From NCBI RefSeq assembly GCF_000025265.1, contig NC_013739.1, positions 6,062,001 through 6,126,000 of the forward strand: a stretch of DNA of 64,000 nt. The letters run 5' to 3'. This document shows, piece after piece, positions 16,775 to 25,203 of this stretch (position 1 is the stretch's first letter; each line of letters begins with the position of its first letter). The position numbers and the translations under genes are program-made. A model generated the notes under the pieces. That model saw only the letters and a list, made by a program, of their open reading frames with translations, was not told the origin of the DNA and ran no database searches. This stretch comes from Conexibacter woesei DSM 14684 (GTDB lineage: Bacteria > Actinomycetota > Thermoleophilia > Solirubrobacterales > Solirubrobacteraceae).

Positions 16775-18126
16775 CAGTCGTCGTCCTCGTCGTCGTCGGG
16801 GTCGACGCACTCGGACTCGAACAGGACGCGGTCGACGCGCAGGCCGTCGAGCCGCACGACGGTCAGCGTCACGACGCAGTGGCGGCCGTCGAGGTCTCTC
16901 GTCTCCAGCTCGACCTCGTCGCCGACGGCGGGCATTCTGCTCAGCTCGTCCTGGATCAGCCCGCCGATCGTCTCGTACTCCTCGTCCTCGGGCAGCAGCA
17001 CGCCGGTCGCGCGCGACGCCTCGTCCGGCCGCAGCAGGCCGGAGAGGATCCAGCTGCCGTCCGGCCGCCGGCGCGCCGACATGTCGCGGCGGTCGTGCTC
17101 GTCGACGACCTCGCCGACGATCTCCTCGACGACGTCCTCCAGCGTCACGATCCCGTCGACGCCGCCGAACTCGTCGACGACGATCGCGATCTGCAGCCCG
17201 CCCTCGCGCAGGATCGCCAGCAGCGGGTCGAGCTCGATCGAGGACGGCACCAGCACCGGTCTCGCCATCACGGTCCTGATCGGGACCTCGCCGCGCTGCT
17301 CGTGCGGAACCGAGACGGCGTGCTTGACGTGGACGATGCCGACGACCTCGTCGGTCGAGTCGCCGACGACGGGGAAGCGCGAGAAGCCTGTCGCACGGGC
17401 CGCCTCGATCACCCGGATGACCGGCTCGTCGTCCTCCAGCGAGCGCATCCGCACGCGCGGCGTCATCACGTCGTCCGCGCGGCGGTCGCCGAACGCCAGC
17501 GAGCGCTGCAGCAGCGCCGCGGTCTCGAGCTCCAGCGTGCCCTGCTCGGCGGAGCGCCTGACGAGCGACGTCAGCTCCTCGGCTGAGCGCGCGGAGGCCA
17601 GCTCCTCCTGCGGCTCGATCCCGATCCGCCGCAGGATCGCGTTGGCGACGTCGTTGAACCAGCGGATCAGCCGGTGGTTGACGCGCGTGAACGTGCGCAT
17701 GTAGCCCTGCACCGCGCGGGCGGTCGGGAGCGGGCGCGCGATCGCGAGGTTCTTCGGCACCAGCTCGCCGAGCACCATCGTGAACGCCGTCGACAGCACC
17801 AGCGCGATCGTCAGCGCGAGGCCGTCGACGCCTCCGGCAGGGACGCCGAGCGATTCGAGCGGCCCGTCGATCAGCTGCGCGATCGCCGGTCTGGAGAGGA
17901 AGCCGATCAGCAGGTTCGTGACCGTGATGCCGAGCTGGGCGCCCGACAGCTGCGTCGAGAGCGTTCTCAGCGCCAGTTGGACGCCGCGCGCCTTCGCGTC
18001 ACCGCTCTCGACGGCGCGGTCGACCGTCGCGCGGTCGATCGTGACGAACGCGAACTCGGCCGCCACGAAGGCGCCGCAGGCGCCGACGAGGGCGATCGCG
18101 ACAGCGATGAGGAGCAGCTCGATCAA
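16774..18126 (-). CDS. CNNM-CBS-CorC/HlyC transporter-associated protein
   Basis: A 450-residue protein with a CNNM membrane domain (residues 1-185, with FTMVLGELVPKNLAIARP), two CBS motifs (about 200-335; VTLEDVVEEIVGEVVDEHD) and a C-terminal CorC_HlyC domain (about 345-435), then an acidic tail of about ten Asp/Glu residues. It is first in a two-gene operon with a shorter paralogue. The likely role is Mg2+/Co2+ homeostasis at the cytoplasmic membrane; the hemolysin name for this family is historical. Confidence 0.9.
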   Translation of the reverse strand: MIELLLIAVAIALVGACGAFVAAEFAFVTIDRATVDRAVESGDAKARGVQLALRTLSTQLSGAQLGITVTNLLIGFLSRPAIAQLIDGPLESLGVPAGGVDGLALTIALVLSTAFTMVLGELVPKNLAIARPLPTARAVQGYMRTFTRVNHRLIRWFNDVANAILRRIGIEPQEELASARSAEELTSLVRRSAEQGTLELETAALLQRSLAFGDRRADDVMTPRVRMRSLEDDEPVIRVIEAARATGFSRFPVVGDSTDEVVGIVHVKHAVSVPHEQRGEVPIRTVMARPVLVPSSIELDPLLAILREGGLQIAIVVDEFGGVDGIVTLEDVVEEIVGEVVDEHDRRDMSARRRPDGSWILSGLLRPDEASRATGVLLPEDEEYETIGGLIQDELSRMPAVGDEVELETRDLDGRHCVVTLTVVRLDGLRVDRVLFESECVDPDDDEDDD

Positions 18127-18213
18127 CGCGCACCCGTTCCAGACCGTCGGAGACGGATGCGCTTGGGACTGCTACCTGGAGGTTCGTCTAGGGCGGCGTC
18201 GCTCATCGAGCGC

Positions 18214-19188
18214 TTAATGGGTACCACAGCCGGCGGCGCAGCTGCGCACTGCCTCCGCCACGACGTCCGGGTGGACGAGCGGAACCATGTGCCCTCCGGG
18301 CACCCCGACGAACCGTGCCCGCGGCAGCTCCGCCGCCAGTCTGCGGCCGTGCTCGGGCGTCACCGAGCGGTCGCGATCGCCGTGGATCACGACCGCCGGG
18401 ACCTCGATCCGCCGCAGCTGCTCGTCGGTCTGCTCGATCACGTCGCCGGCGACGAGCGTCTCGGCGGCGTACGCGTCGAGGTCGTCGTGCTGCATCGTGA
18501 CGGCGAGCAGCCGCCGCTCGTAGGCGTCGTCGACCGGGTCGGGGCCGAACGCCTCCTCGGCGCCCATCTGGGCCGATGCCTTGCGCATCACCTGCGCGAA
18601 GGTGACGTCCGCGAGCGGCTGCACGACAGGCAGCGAGAGGCCCTGGACCAGGCGCGCCTGCGCGCGCTCGAACCCCGTCGTGCTTGCCCCGGCGGCGGCC
18701 GCGTCGACGAGCACGAGCCCGCGCACGCGCTCGGGGTGGCGGGCTGCGAACGCGAGCGCGAGCGTGCCGCCGTAGGAGTGGCCGACGACGATGACGCGGC
18801 GGATCGCGAGCTGGTCGAGCAGCGCCTCGATCGCGGTGAGCTGCTCGGTGAGCGGGTGGTAGCCGCCGTCGGAGAAGCCGAAGCCGGGCCGGTCGAGCGC
18901 GATCGTGCGATGGCCGGCGAGCAGCGGCGTGACGCGCTCGAAGTCCTCGGCGGTGCCCGGCAGGCCGTGCAGCAGCAGCACCTCCGGCCGCACGCCCGGC
19001 CGCTCGACGTAGCGCACGCGGACGTCGCCGAGCTGCGCCTCGCTGCCGCTGCGGCGAGGCTCGTCCGGCAGATTGCCCCACGTCCAGTTCAGCACCACGA
19101 CGAGCGCGGCGAGCCCGAGCAGGACGCCGAGCGCGATCCGCTTCCTGCGGCTGCCGCGTCTCGGTCTCGTCGGCTCGTTCGCGTCCAT
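18214..19188 (-). CDS. membrane-anchored alpha/beta hydrolase
   Basis: A hydrolase of about 324 residues with a basic N-terminus followed by one hydrophobic segment (residues 20-38), suggesting a signal anchor and an extracytoplasmic enzyme. The complete serine triad is visible: GHSYGG elbow, Asp in HGDRDRSV and His in GGHMVPL. The LHGLPGT oxyanion region is intact. Esterase, lipase or epoxide-hydrolase-like activity is possible. ATG 19188 precedes the basic segment; a GTG 13 codons upstream is an alternative. It follows the PI-PLC-like gene by 48 bases on the same strand. Confidence 0.83.
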   Translation of the reverse strand: MDANEPTRPRRGSRRKRIALGVLLGLAALVVVLNWTWGNLPDEPRRSGSEAQLGDVRVRYVERPGVRPEVLLLHGLPGTAEDFERVTPLLAGHRTIALDRPGFGFSDGGYHPLTEQLTAIEALLDQLAIRRVIVVGHSYGGTLALAFAARHPERVRGLVLVDAAAAGASTTGFERAQARLVQGLSLPVVQPLADVTFAQVMRKASAQMGAEEAFGPDPVDDAYERRLLAVTMQHDDLDAYAAETLVAGDVIEQTDEQLRRIEVPAVVIHGDRDRSVTPEHGRRLAAELPRARFVGVPGGHMVPLVHPDVVAEAVRSCAAGCGTH

Positions 19189-19236
19189 ACCGTCTTCAGG
19201 ACGCTCGTCGCTCTGCAAACCGGACACGCGGCGAAC

Positions 19237-21387
19237 CTACTCGACGGCCGCCTCTCTCTGCGCCTGTTGCGCGGCGCGGTCGTTGAGTCCTCTGGAGGCC
19301 TCGACGACGTCGGAGCGGTCGTAGAAGTCGACCGCGACGACGTTCGCCCGCATCCCCCGCTCTCGCTCGCATCTCGCGATCCGCCTGGTCAGGAAGCCGT
19401 CGCCGATCTCGCGGTTGCGGCGCGGGTTCGGCGGGAACGCGTCGATCCAGTGGTTGATCAGCAGCAGCGGACTGTCGGCGTCGCCGCGGGTGCGGCGGCA
19501 GGAGAACTCCGACGGCTTCGTCGCCCCCAGCGGGGTGTCCTGGAAGAACGACCACGCGGGCATGTACCACGGCGGCACGCCGCCCTCGCCCTCGGTGAAG
19601 ACGAGCAGGCGGCGATCGGCGCGGACGAGGTCGCCGAGCGTCGGCAGCGGCGCGGCGCGGTCGAGCGTGACGACGTCGTCGCCGAGGCCGGCCTCGCGGA
19701 ACAGCCGCGCCATCTGCGCCGGCGGCAGGTACGGCTCCATCATGAACAGCAGCACCTCGCCGCGGTTGCGGTCGAGGAAGCGGCCGAACGCGCGCAGCTG
19801 CTCCTTCGCCGGCACGGCGCCGAGCTCGCAGAGCGTGTGGCAGAGGAACGGCTCGCGGCGGCCGCGCAGGTCGCCGGCGCCGACGCGGCCGGCGAGCCGC
19901 TCGGCCGTCGCGAGGTTGGCCGGGCCGATCACCTTGCCGACCTTGTTGCGGTCGCTGCCCTCGGCCTGCAGGTCGGTACGCACGAGCTGGTCGGTCTTGA
20001 CGCCGACGTGGACGTCGAGCAGGAAGGCGCGGATGCCGGCGTCGAGCTGGCGCGCGATCCCGAAGCGCTGGTTGGGGATCAGCCAGCCGGGCTCGTGCGC
20101 GGCGCTGAACGAGTTGTGCGTGCCGGGGAAGGTGTACTCGTCGAGTCGCAGGTCGCAGTAGGCGCGCGGGCCGTTGCAGCCGGTCGCGGGCGCGGCGGCG
20201 ACCGTCGGCGGCTGGGGCGCGTCGTGCGTCAGCAGCGCGGCGATCGCGATCGCCGCGACGACGGCGGCGAGCGGGATCGCGATCCGCGGCGCGAACGCGG
20301 CCGCGCCGCGGCGCGCTCTCGCGGGCGCGGCGCCGGCGGCCTTCGCGGTCTTCGCCCGTCTCGCCTGGCGTCTGCGGCTCGTCGCGTCGAGCACGGCCGC
20401 GAGCTCTGAGATCGCGTAGACGGCGAGGCCGATCGCGGTCAGCCGCAGCGCCAGCGCGGGCTCCCACGCGATCAGCGCCGCGGCGGCGAGCAGCGCGCCG
20501 GCGCGGGCGGCACGCCAGCGCGGCGTGCCGGCCGTGCGGACGCGCGAGACGGTGCCGAGCAGGCGGCTGACCGCGCCGCCCTCCTCGCGCCGCGCGGCGG
20601 CGACGACGGCGAGCACGGCGCCGGCGAGCAGCAGCGTCTGCGCCCACACGCCGAGGTCGCCGAACAGCGCGTCCCACAGCGCCCCGGCGGCCGCGGCGAC
20701 GTCGGGATCGGCCTCCGCGCCGGGCACCGCGGCGCCGCGCCCGATCGCGAGCGCGACCATCAGCAGCGCGGAGGCGACCGCGGCGGCGGCGCCGAGGCCG
20801 ACGAGCACGCGGCGGCGGTCGGCCGCGCCGAGCACCAGCGCGCCAGCCGCGCAGGCGAGCGCGAGCAGCGGCGCGATCCAGGCGAGCGCGCCGCCGAGGT
20901 CGGCGAAGCGGCGCACCGAGGCGAGCGCCGGATCGTCCGCGGGTATCCGCAGAACCTCCGGGTCGAACCCCTCCGGGACAGCGCGCGCGACTCTCGGCGA
21001 GACGCTGCGCAGCCCTTCGAGCACGAGCGAGGTACCGCGGCCGAGGTCGAGCACGAACGTGCCCTCCTGGCCGGTGAGCAGCGAGTGCGCGTCGGACGCG
21101 GCGCCGCGCGCAAGTTGGCGCACGACCGGGGTGCCGAGCAGCGCCTCGATCCCGGCGATCGCGATCGGCCGTGTGACGAGCAGCTCCTCGGCGCCGGCGT
21201 CGACGGCGGCGTCGACGATCCGCTGCGCGGCGACCGTGCGGACAGCCTCGGAGGTCACGGCGGTGCCGACGCGCTCGGACAGCTGGTTGCGGTCGAGCAG
21301 CTGGGTGCGGACGTAGATCGCGGGCAGCGCGACGAACACCAGCAGGCCGGCGAGACAGACGAGGGCGGGGACCGCGATGCGCCGCAT
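19237..21387 (-). CDS. membrane protein with C-terminal PI-PLC-like phosphodiesterase domain
   Basis: A 716-residue protein with an unusual composition. The N-terminal 380 residues hold a first helix, an extracytoplasmic domain of about 180 residues and at least four more hydrophobic segments. The C-terminal 330 residues form a PLC-like TIM barrel with catalytic-type histidines in FPGTHNSF and LCHTLCEL and the metal-like Asp in LLDVHV. A basic linker (about 355-385) and one helix separate the halves. It probably cleaves a phosphodiester substrate outside the membrane. The downstream hydrolase may act on the same lipid. The start is at the ATG before the first helix. Confidence 0.8.
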   Translation of the reverse strand: MRRIAVPALVCLAGLLVFVALPAIYVRTQLLDRNQLSERVGTAVTSEAVRTVAAQRIVDAAVDAGAEELLVTRPIAIAGIEALLGTPVVRQLARGAASDAHSLLTGQEGTFVLDLGRGTSLVLEGLRSVSPRVARAVPEGFDPEVLRIPADDPALASVRRFADLGGALAWIAPLLALACAAGALVLGAADRRRVLVGLGAAAAVASALLMVALAIGRGAAVPGAEADPDVAAAAGALWDALFGDLGVWAQTLLLAGAVLAVVAAARREEGGAVSRLLGTVSRVRTAGTPRWRAARAGALLAAAALIAWEPALALRLTAIGLAVYAISELAAVLDATSRRRQARRAKTAKAAGAAPARARRGAAAFAPRIAIPLAAVVAAIAIAALLTHDAPQPPTVAAAPATGCNGPRAYCDLRLDEYTFPGTHNSFSAAHEPGWLIPNQRFGIARQLDAGIRAFLLDVHVGVKTDQLVRTDLQAEGSDRNKVGKVIGPANLATAERLAGRVGAGDLRGRREPFLCHTLCELGAVPAKEQLRAFGRFLDRNRGEVLLFMMEPYLPPAQMARLFREAGLGDDVVTLDRAAPLPTLGDLVRADRRLLVFTEGEGGVPPWYMPAWSFFQDTPLGATKPSEFSCRRTRGDADSPLLLINHWIDAFPPNPRRNREIGDGFLTRRIARCERERGMRANVVAVDFYDRSDVVEASRGLNDRAAQQAQREAAVE

Positions 21388-21442
21388 GCGGCGTAGTTCA
21401 TCACGGTCCCGCCCCTCCCTGCTCAGGGCGTGGCCGCGGCGC

Positions 21443-21808
21443 TCACGCGGCGGCCGGCTCGAGGAAGCCCGTGACGGCCGCGAGGCGCCCGTCGGCGGCG
21501 ACCGTCGCGAAGTCGACGCCGACCGCGGCGGCGGCGCCGGTCTCGACGCCGACGAGCGTCCAGGTGAAGCGGACGACGTCGTTGTGCGCGTCGGGCCCAA
21601 ACGTCAGCTCGAAGCGATGGCCGGGGAACTGCTGCTGCGCGGCAGCGACCATCGCGTCGATCCCCTCGACGCCCTCGCCCGCCATCAGCGGGTCGACGTA
21701 CGTGCCCTGCTCGGTCCAGGTCTGCGCGATCAGGTCGCGACGGCGGGCGGGATCTGCCTCGTTCCAGACGGCGATGTAGTTGTCGACGACGGTGGCGATG
21801 TCAGCCAT
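21443..21808 (-). CDS. SnoaL-like/NTF2-like domain protein
   Basis: A 121-residue single-domain protein (MADIATVVDNYIAVWNEAD, then WTEQGTYVDPLMAGEG and the beta-sheet segment FTWTLVGVETG). It matches the SnoaL-like ester cyclase/ketosteroid-isomerase-like fold, commonly found as a hypothetical enzyme in actinobacteria. It starts at ATG 21808 and lies 77 bases after the TetR gene on the same strand, so it may be in that regulator's transcript. Substrate unknown. Confidence 0.8.
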   Translation of the reverse strand: MADIATVVDNYIAVWNEADPARRRDLIAQTWTEQGTYVDPLMAGEGVEGIDAMVAAAQQQFPGHRFELTFGPDAHNDVVRFTWTLVGVETGAAAAVGVDFATVAADGRLAAVTGFLEPAAA

Positions 21809-21885
21809 GACGGCTCCTTCGGTGGGCGGTTGCTGTGTGCGAGCAATCTCCCAACGCGAGGTCGTCGCGTCGATTACCTCGGAGG

Positions 21886-22455
21886 TCAGTGCGGCAGCGC
21901 GTCCTGTATCGCCAGCTCCAGCTCCTTGCCGACGTCGTCGAGCGGGCGGGTGTCGCGGCGGGCGCGGGAGAGGACGACGGCACCCTCGATCGCGGCGACG
22001 ACGATCGTCGCGAGGCGGCGGGCGCGGGCGCGGGGGACGCCGGCGCGGCGCAGCGAGGCGGCGAGCGCCTCCTCCCAGCGGGCGAAGGCGGCGGCGGCCG
22101 CGTCGGTCAGCGCGGGCAGGTCGTCGGGCGCCTCGGTGGCGACGGCGAGCACCGGGCAGCCGGCGCGGTAGCCGCTCGTCTCCAGCCCCTGCTTCCAGAT
22201 CGTCACGAAGGCGCGCAGCGTCGCGACCGGGTCGTCGGGCGGGCTCTGCTCGATCAACCGCGTGACGACGTCGCCGGCGTAGCCGACGGCCTCCTCGGCG
22301 AGCTGCGCCTTGCCGCCCGGGAAGTGGTGGTAGATCGACCCCCACGGCGCTTCGCTGTGGGCGATCACGTCACGGAAGCCGGTGCCGGCGTAGCCGCGCT
22401 CGCGCAGCAGCAGCGCCGCGCTGCGAACCATCCGGTCACGACTGTCCGATGCCAT
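21886..22455 (-). CDS. TetR-family regulator (LmrA/YxaF-like)
   Basis: A 189-residue regulator. The DNA-binding region (GTGFRDVIAHSEAPWGSIYH, then HFPGGKAQL) and the GCPVLAVATEAPDD segment place it in the LmrA/YxaF group, like the regulator at 9808. It starts at ATG 22455. Two strong palindromes lie 32 to 83 bases upstream, between it and the truncated oxidoreductase gene on the opposite strand. That gene was probably its target, so this regulator may now be partly orphaned or may control only itself and the SnoaL-like gene. Confidence 0.87.
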   Translation of the reverse strand: MASDSRDRMVRSAALLLRERGYAGTGFRDVIAHSEAPWGSIYHHFPGGKAQLAEEAVGYAGDVVTRLIEQSPPDDPVATLRAFVTIWKQGLETSGYRAGCPVLAVATEAPDDLPALTDAAAAAFARWEEALAASLRRAGVPRARARRLATIVVAAIEGAVVLSRARRDTRPLDDVGKELELAIQDALPH

Positions 22456-22486
22456 CCACGTGCTCCCGATCGAGGCTTCCCGCTTG

Positions 22487-22506
22487 ACTAGGACACCCAT
22501 CCTAGT
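22487..22506. promoter_or_regulatory. TetR operator 1
   Basis: ACTAGGACACCCATCCTAGT has perfect seven-base arms around a six-base centre. It lies 31 bases upstream of the LmrA-like regulator start and has the CTAGGAC type of half-site also found in the neighbouring palindrome, so both are probably bound by that regulator. Confidence 0.65.
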
Positions 22507-22520
22507 AGGCTCGGCCAGCA

Positions 22521-22538
22521 CTAAGACGTGTGTCCTAG
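22521..22538. promoter_or_regulatory. TetR operator 2
   Basis: CTAAGACGTGTGTCCTAG repeats the half-sites of the palindrome at 22487 (arms matching at six of seven positions). It overlaps the GTG at 22528 that begins the oxidoreductase remnant, so binding here would have blocked that gene. Confidence 0.6.
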
Positions 22539-22752
22539 AGCGGCGACCGAAGCGCGTGCATCCCTCTGCGAGTGCAACTGCGGGATCGAGGTGCAGGTCG
22601 GCGATGACCGCCGCCTCACGCGCATCCGCGGCGACAGAGCGCACCCCGCCTCGCAGGGCTACACGTGCAACAAGGCGCTGCGGCTCGACCACTACCAGAG
22701 CTACGTCAGGAGTATTGGTCCGTTTGGCGTCATCCCTACAACCCCTAGGTGA
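22528..22752 (+). pseudogene. 5' remnant of a molybdopterin oxidoreductase gene
   Basis: A 74-codon reading frame encodes the N-terminal 4Fe-4S region of a molybdopterin (DMSO reductase-family) oxidoreductase: CECNCGIEV, then VGDDRRLTRIRGD and GYTCNKALRLDHYQ. The family pattern C-x-C/C-x2-C-x3-CG-x-n-C is recognisable. After DHYQ (about 22695) similarity ends and an unrelated, lower-GC segment runs to a stop at 22750-22752. A full-length enzyme would need about 700 residues. The matching C-terminal end is at 25201-25436, so the gene was split and its middle lost. Confidence 0.75.
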
Positions 22753-22759
22753 CGTGTGC

Positions 22760-22788
22760 TTGACAACCCGGCGCGTCGGGGCGGGTAT
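22760..22788 (+). promoter_or_regulatory. candidate promoter of the surface-protein gene
   Basis: TTGACA at 22760-22765 and GGGTAT at 22783-22788 are 17 bases apart. The -35 is consensus and the -10 is weak (a TATGC follows directly). It would give a leader of roughly 55 bases before the ATG at 22854. Confidence 0.4.
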
Positions 22789-22853
22789 GCGCCGGCGCCC
22801 AGTTTCGCGTGGGTCGATTATCCAGACCGCAAGATGGGCAGCTTTTCATAGCT

Positions 22854-24269
22854 ATGCGAATCGGGCCGGGCCAGTTACGTGGTCGGCCGCGACGGACTCT
22901 GATCGCGCGGCGCGCGGTGCGCGCGGCGCTGGTCGGCTTTGCGGCAGTGATCCTCATGGCGCTGAGTGCGCCGTTGGCGTTCGCGGGCGAGAAGCCGGAC
23001 GACAAGGCGCCCCGGGAGAAGCCGACCGCGCACGTGACCGTCGTCAAGAAGGTCGTGCCGCTGAGCACGACGGGCGAGGACGTCACCGGCGCGGCGCCGG
23101 CCGCGGGTTGGGCCTTCACCGGCACGAGCGCGACGCCCGGCGTCGAGGGCCTGCCGGCGACGCTCACGACGGGCGACGACGGCGCGGTCACGTTCGACGT
23201 GACGTTCCCCAGCGACATGTCGAGCGTCGACCTCACTGTCGCCGAGACGCAGCAGGCCGGATACGAGCTCGTCACGCAGGGCGGTGCGGATGCCGTCTGC
23301 GTCGACACCGAGAAGGGCCACGCGGTGCCGGTGGTCGACGACGACTCCGTGCCCGGCAGACCGGCGTTCCGCCTCGACCTCGCCAAGAAGCAGAAGGTCA
23401 CGTGCGTCGTCTACAACCGGCCGGTGAAGGCCGAGGTCACCGTCGAGAAGCAGTGGGTGATCAACGACCAGACGTATGGGAACGGCAGCCGGCCGGCCGG
23501 GTTCGACGCCGTGCTGACGCTGACCGGGCCCGGCGACGCCGGGCCGACGGCACAATCCTGGGGCATCGCGCGCGGCGGGTACCGCGAGGGGGAGACGGTC
23601 ACGATCGACGAGACGATCGCGATCGCGGATCCCGCCTGCACGCTGGACGCGCGTCGGGTGACGGCCGCCAACGGCGTAGCGGTCGACGCGGCGCTGCCCT
23701 ACAGCGCGGCGTTGGCCAGAGGAGCGAACACGTTCACGGTGACCAACCGGATCACGTGTCCGACGCCTCCGCCTCCGCCTCCGCCTCCGCCCGCGCCGCC
23801 GCCCGCGGCTCCGCCGACGCCGAGCGCGAGACCGGCGCCCGTGGGCGAGGTGCTCGGCGAGGTAAGACAGGGGAGACCGCGCCTGGGGATCGAGAAGCGC
23901 GCAAGCAGGAGATCGGTCGTGGCTGGCGAGACCGTGCGCTTCACGATCGTCGTGCGCAACACCGGCAACGCCGTCGCGCGCGGGCTCCGCGTCTGCGACC
24001 GGCTGCCCCGCGACGTCACGGTCGTCGACAGCAACGGTGGGCGGATGGTCGCCGGCGGTCGCGTCTGCTGGCGGATCAGACGGCTTGGCGCCGGCGCGTC
24101 GACGCGGCGTGTCCTCGTGGTGCGCGTCGACCGTGACGCGAGCCCCGGAACCATCGTCAACAGAGCGACGGTTCGGGGCGAGGGCCAGAGAAGAGGCGCG
24201 CGCCGGAGAGTCACCGTGCGGCAGCCCGGTCCGGGGATGGGCGTGGGTGGCGTGCTCGTGACCGGATGA
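22854..24269 (+). CDS. secreted surface protein with poly-proline linker and DUF11-like domain
   Basis: A secreted protein of about 471 residues. A basic segment and hydrophobic stretch (about residues 20-44, ending APLAFAG) form a signal peptide. Two SpaA/DUF5979-like beta domains follow (roughly 55-185 and 190-300), each beginning with a V-x-V-x-K-x-V strand. Then come a proline-rich linker of about 30 residues and a DUF11-like domain (VVAGETVRFTIVVRNTGNAVA, about 372-455). No sortase motif or C-terminal membrane anchor is visible. It occupies the replaced interior of the oxidoreductase gene and overlaps the L,D-transpeptidase gene by four bases, suggesting a cell-wall-linked pair. Confidence 0.75.
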   Translation: MRIGPGQLRGRPRRTLIARRAVRAALVGFAAVILMALSAPLAFAGEKPDDKAPREKPTAHVTVVKKVVPLSTTGEDVTGAAPAAGWAFTGTSATPGVEGLPATLTTGDDGAVTFDVTFPSDMSSVDLTVAETQQAGYELVTQGGADAVCVDTEKGHAVPVVDDDSVPGRPAFRLDLAKKQKVTCVVYNRPVKAEVTVEKQWVINDQTYGNGSRPAGFDAVLTLTGPGDAGPTAQSWGIARGGYREGETVTIDETIAIADPACTLDARRVTAANGVAVDAALPYSAALARGANTFTVTNRITCPTPPPPPPPPPAPPPAAPPTPSARPAPVGEVLGEVRQGRPRLGIEKRASRRSVVAGETVRFTIVVRNTGNAVARGLRVCDRLPRDVTVVDSNGGRMVAGGRVCWRIRRLGAGASTRRVLVVRVDRDASPGTIVNRATVRGEGQRRGARRRVTVRQPGPGMGVGGVLVTG

Positions 24270-25087
24270 GCGGCCGGCGGCGGACGCGCGGTCCGGCCCT
24301 CGCCGCGGTGCTGCTCGTGGCGCTCGGCATGTCGGCGGTGGCCGACGCGCCTGCGGCGGTGCCGGCCGGCCCAGCGCTGGGCGCGCCGGCCGATCCCGCT
24401 CGTGCGGTGGCTCGCCGGGGACGGCCCGGTGCGCGGATCGCCCTGCCCGCGCCGTCGCGGGCGCGCGGCGCGTGGGTGGCCAAGGTGCTGCGTCCGGCCG
24501 CGATGCGCGAGCGTCCGGCCGCCGGACGCCGCTTTTGGACCGCTCGTACCGCCACGCTGCACTCGCGCGGCGCGATGCGCCTGATGGTGCTGGCAGCCCG
24601 CTACGACCGGCACGGCCGGCCGTGGCTGCTGGTCGACGCACCGCTCCGGCCCAACGCCCGCGCCGGCTGGATCGCCGCGCGCGACGTGCGGCTGAGCCGC
24701 ACGCGCTGGTACCTGTCGGTGAGCACCGGCCGACGCGAGCTGCGCGTCTACAGCGACGGCACGCTGCGCCGTCGCGCCCGGCTCGTCGTGGGGGCGCCCG
24801 CCACGCCGACCCCGCAGGGGCTGTTCGCGGTCTACGAGATCACTCGCCAGGCGGACCCCGACGCGTTCGTCGGGCCGTACGCGATGCACCTCACCGCGCT
24901 CTCCGAGGTGCTCGAGGACTTCGGCGGCGGCCCCGGTCGCGTCGCGCTGCACGGGCGCGGCCCCGCCTCGCTCGTCGACCCGCTCGGCTCGGCGCGCTCC
25001 CACGGCTGCCTGCGCGCCGACAACGCCGTGGTCGACTGGCTGCGCACCCGCACCCGCCCCGGCACGCCGATCCGCATCGGGCCCTAA
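24266..25087 (+). CDS. L,D-transpeptidase (YkuD/ErfK family)
   Basis: A 273-residue exported protein with an N-terminal signal (about residues 8-30), an SH3-like segment (about 68-140) and a YkuD catalytic domain (about 147-272). The catalytic signature is present as H229-G and, 16 residues later, S245-H246-G-C248-L-R. These enzymes form 3-3 peptidoglycan cross-links or attach proteins to the cell wall. It starts with ATGA overlapping the stop of the surface-protein gene. A role in attaching that neighbour to the wall is plausible inference only. Confidence 0.87.
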   Translation: MSGRRRTRGPALAAVLLVALGMSAVADAPAAVPAGPALGAPADPARAVARRGRPGARIALPAPSRARGAWVAKVLRPAAMRERPAAGRRFWTARTATLHSRGAMRLMVLAARYDRHGRPWLLVDAPLRPNARAGWIAARDVRLSRTRWYLSVSTGRRELRVYSDGTLRRRARLVVGAPATPTPQGLFAVYEITRQADPDAFVGPYAMHLTALSEVLEDFGGGPGRVALHGRGPASLVDPLGSARSHGCLRADNAVVDWLRTRTRPGTPIRIGP

Positions 25088-25106
25088 GACTCCGGGCGCG
25101 CGAGAC

Positions 25107-25203
25107 CTACCGGGGCGATGCGACGGCGACGACGTCGGGCGGGCTGGTGGTCAGCCGCTCCACGCCGTCCGCTGTCACGACGACGGTGTCCTCCATCCGC
25201 ACG
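25107..25203 (-). pseudogene. 3' remnant of an M24 (Xaa-Pro) peptidase gene
   Basis: About 31 codons on the minus strand encode VRMEDTVVVTADGVERLTTS and a short tail before a TAG stop at 25107-25109. This is the usual end of Xaa-Pro aminopeptidase/M24 metallopeptidases (R-x-E-D-T-V-x-V-T-x-x-G). Upstream of residue V the frame runs into the antisense of the oxidoreductase remnant, so the rest of the peptidase is absent. The piece presumably arrived with the inserted surface-protein segment or was left by the same rearrangement. Confidence 0.6.

Noticed and set aside
17674-20409. Long plus-strand open frame opposite the CNNM, hydrolase and PLC-like genes
   Set aside because: Composition is dominated by Arg, Ala, Asp and His from reverse-complement codons; the opposite strand encodes recognised domains with proper starts.
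22790-22853. Possible riboswitch in the leader of the surface-protein gene
   Set aside because: The segment can fold and contains a CATAGCTATG palindrome next to the start, but the conserved GEMM/cyclic-di-GMP or cobalamin elements are not present.
23768-23830. Short tandem repeat as a possible CRISPR or mobile element
   Set aside because: It is a proline-coding repeat (CCTCCG type units) inside the surface-protein gene and encodes the linker; no spacers are present.
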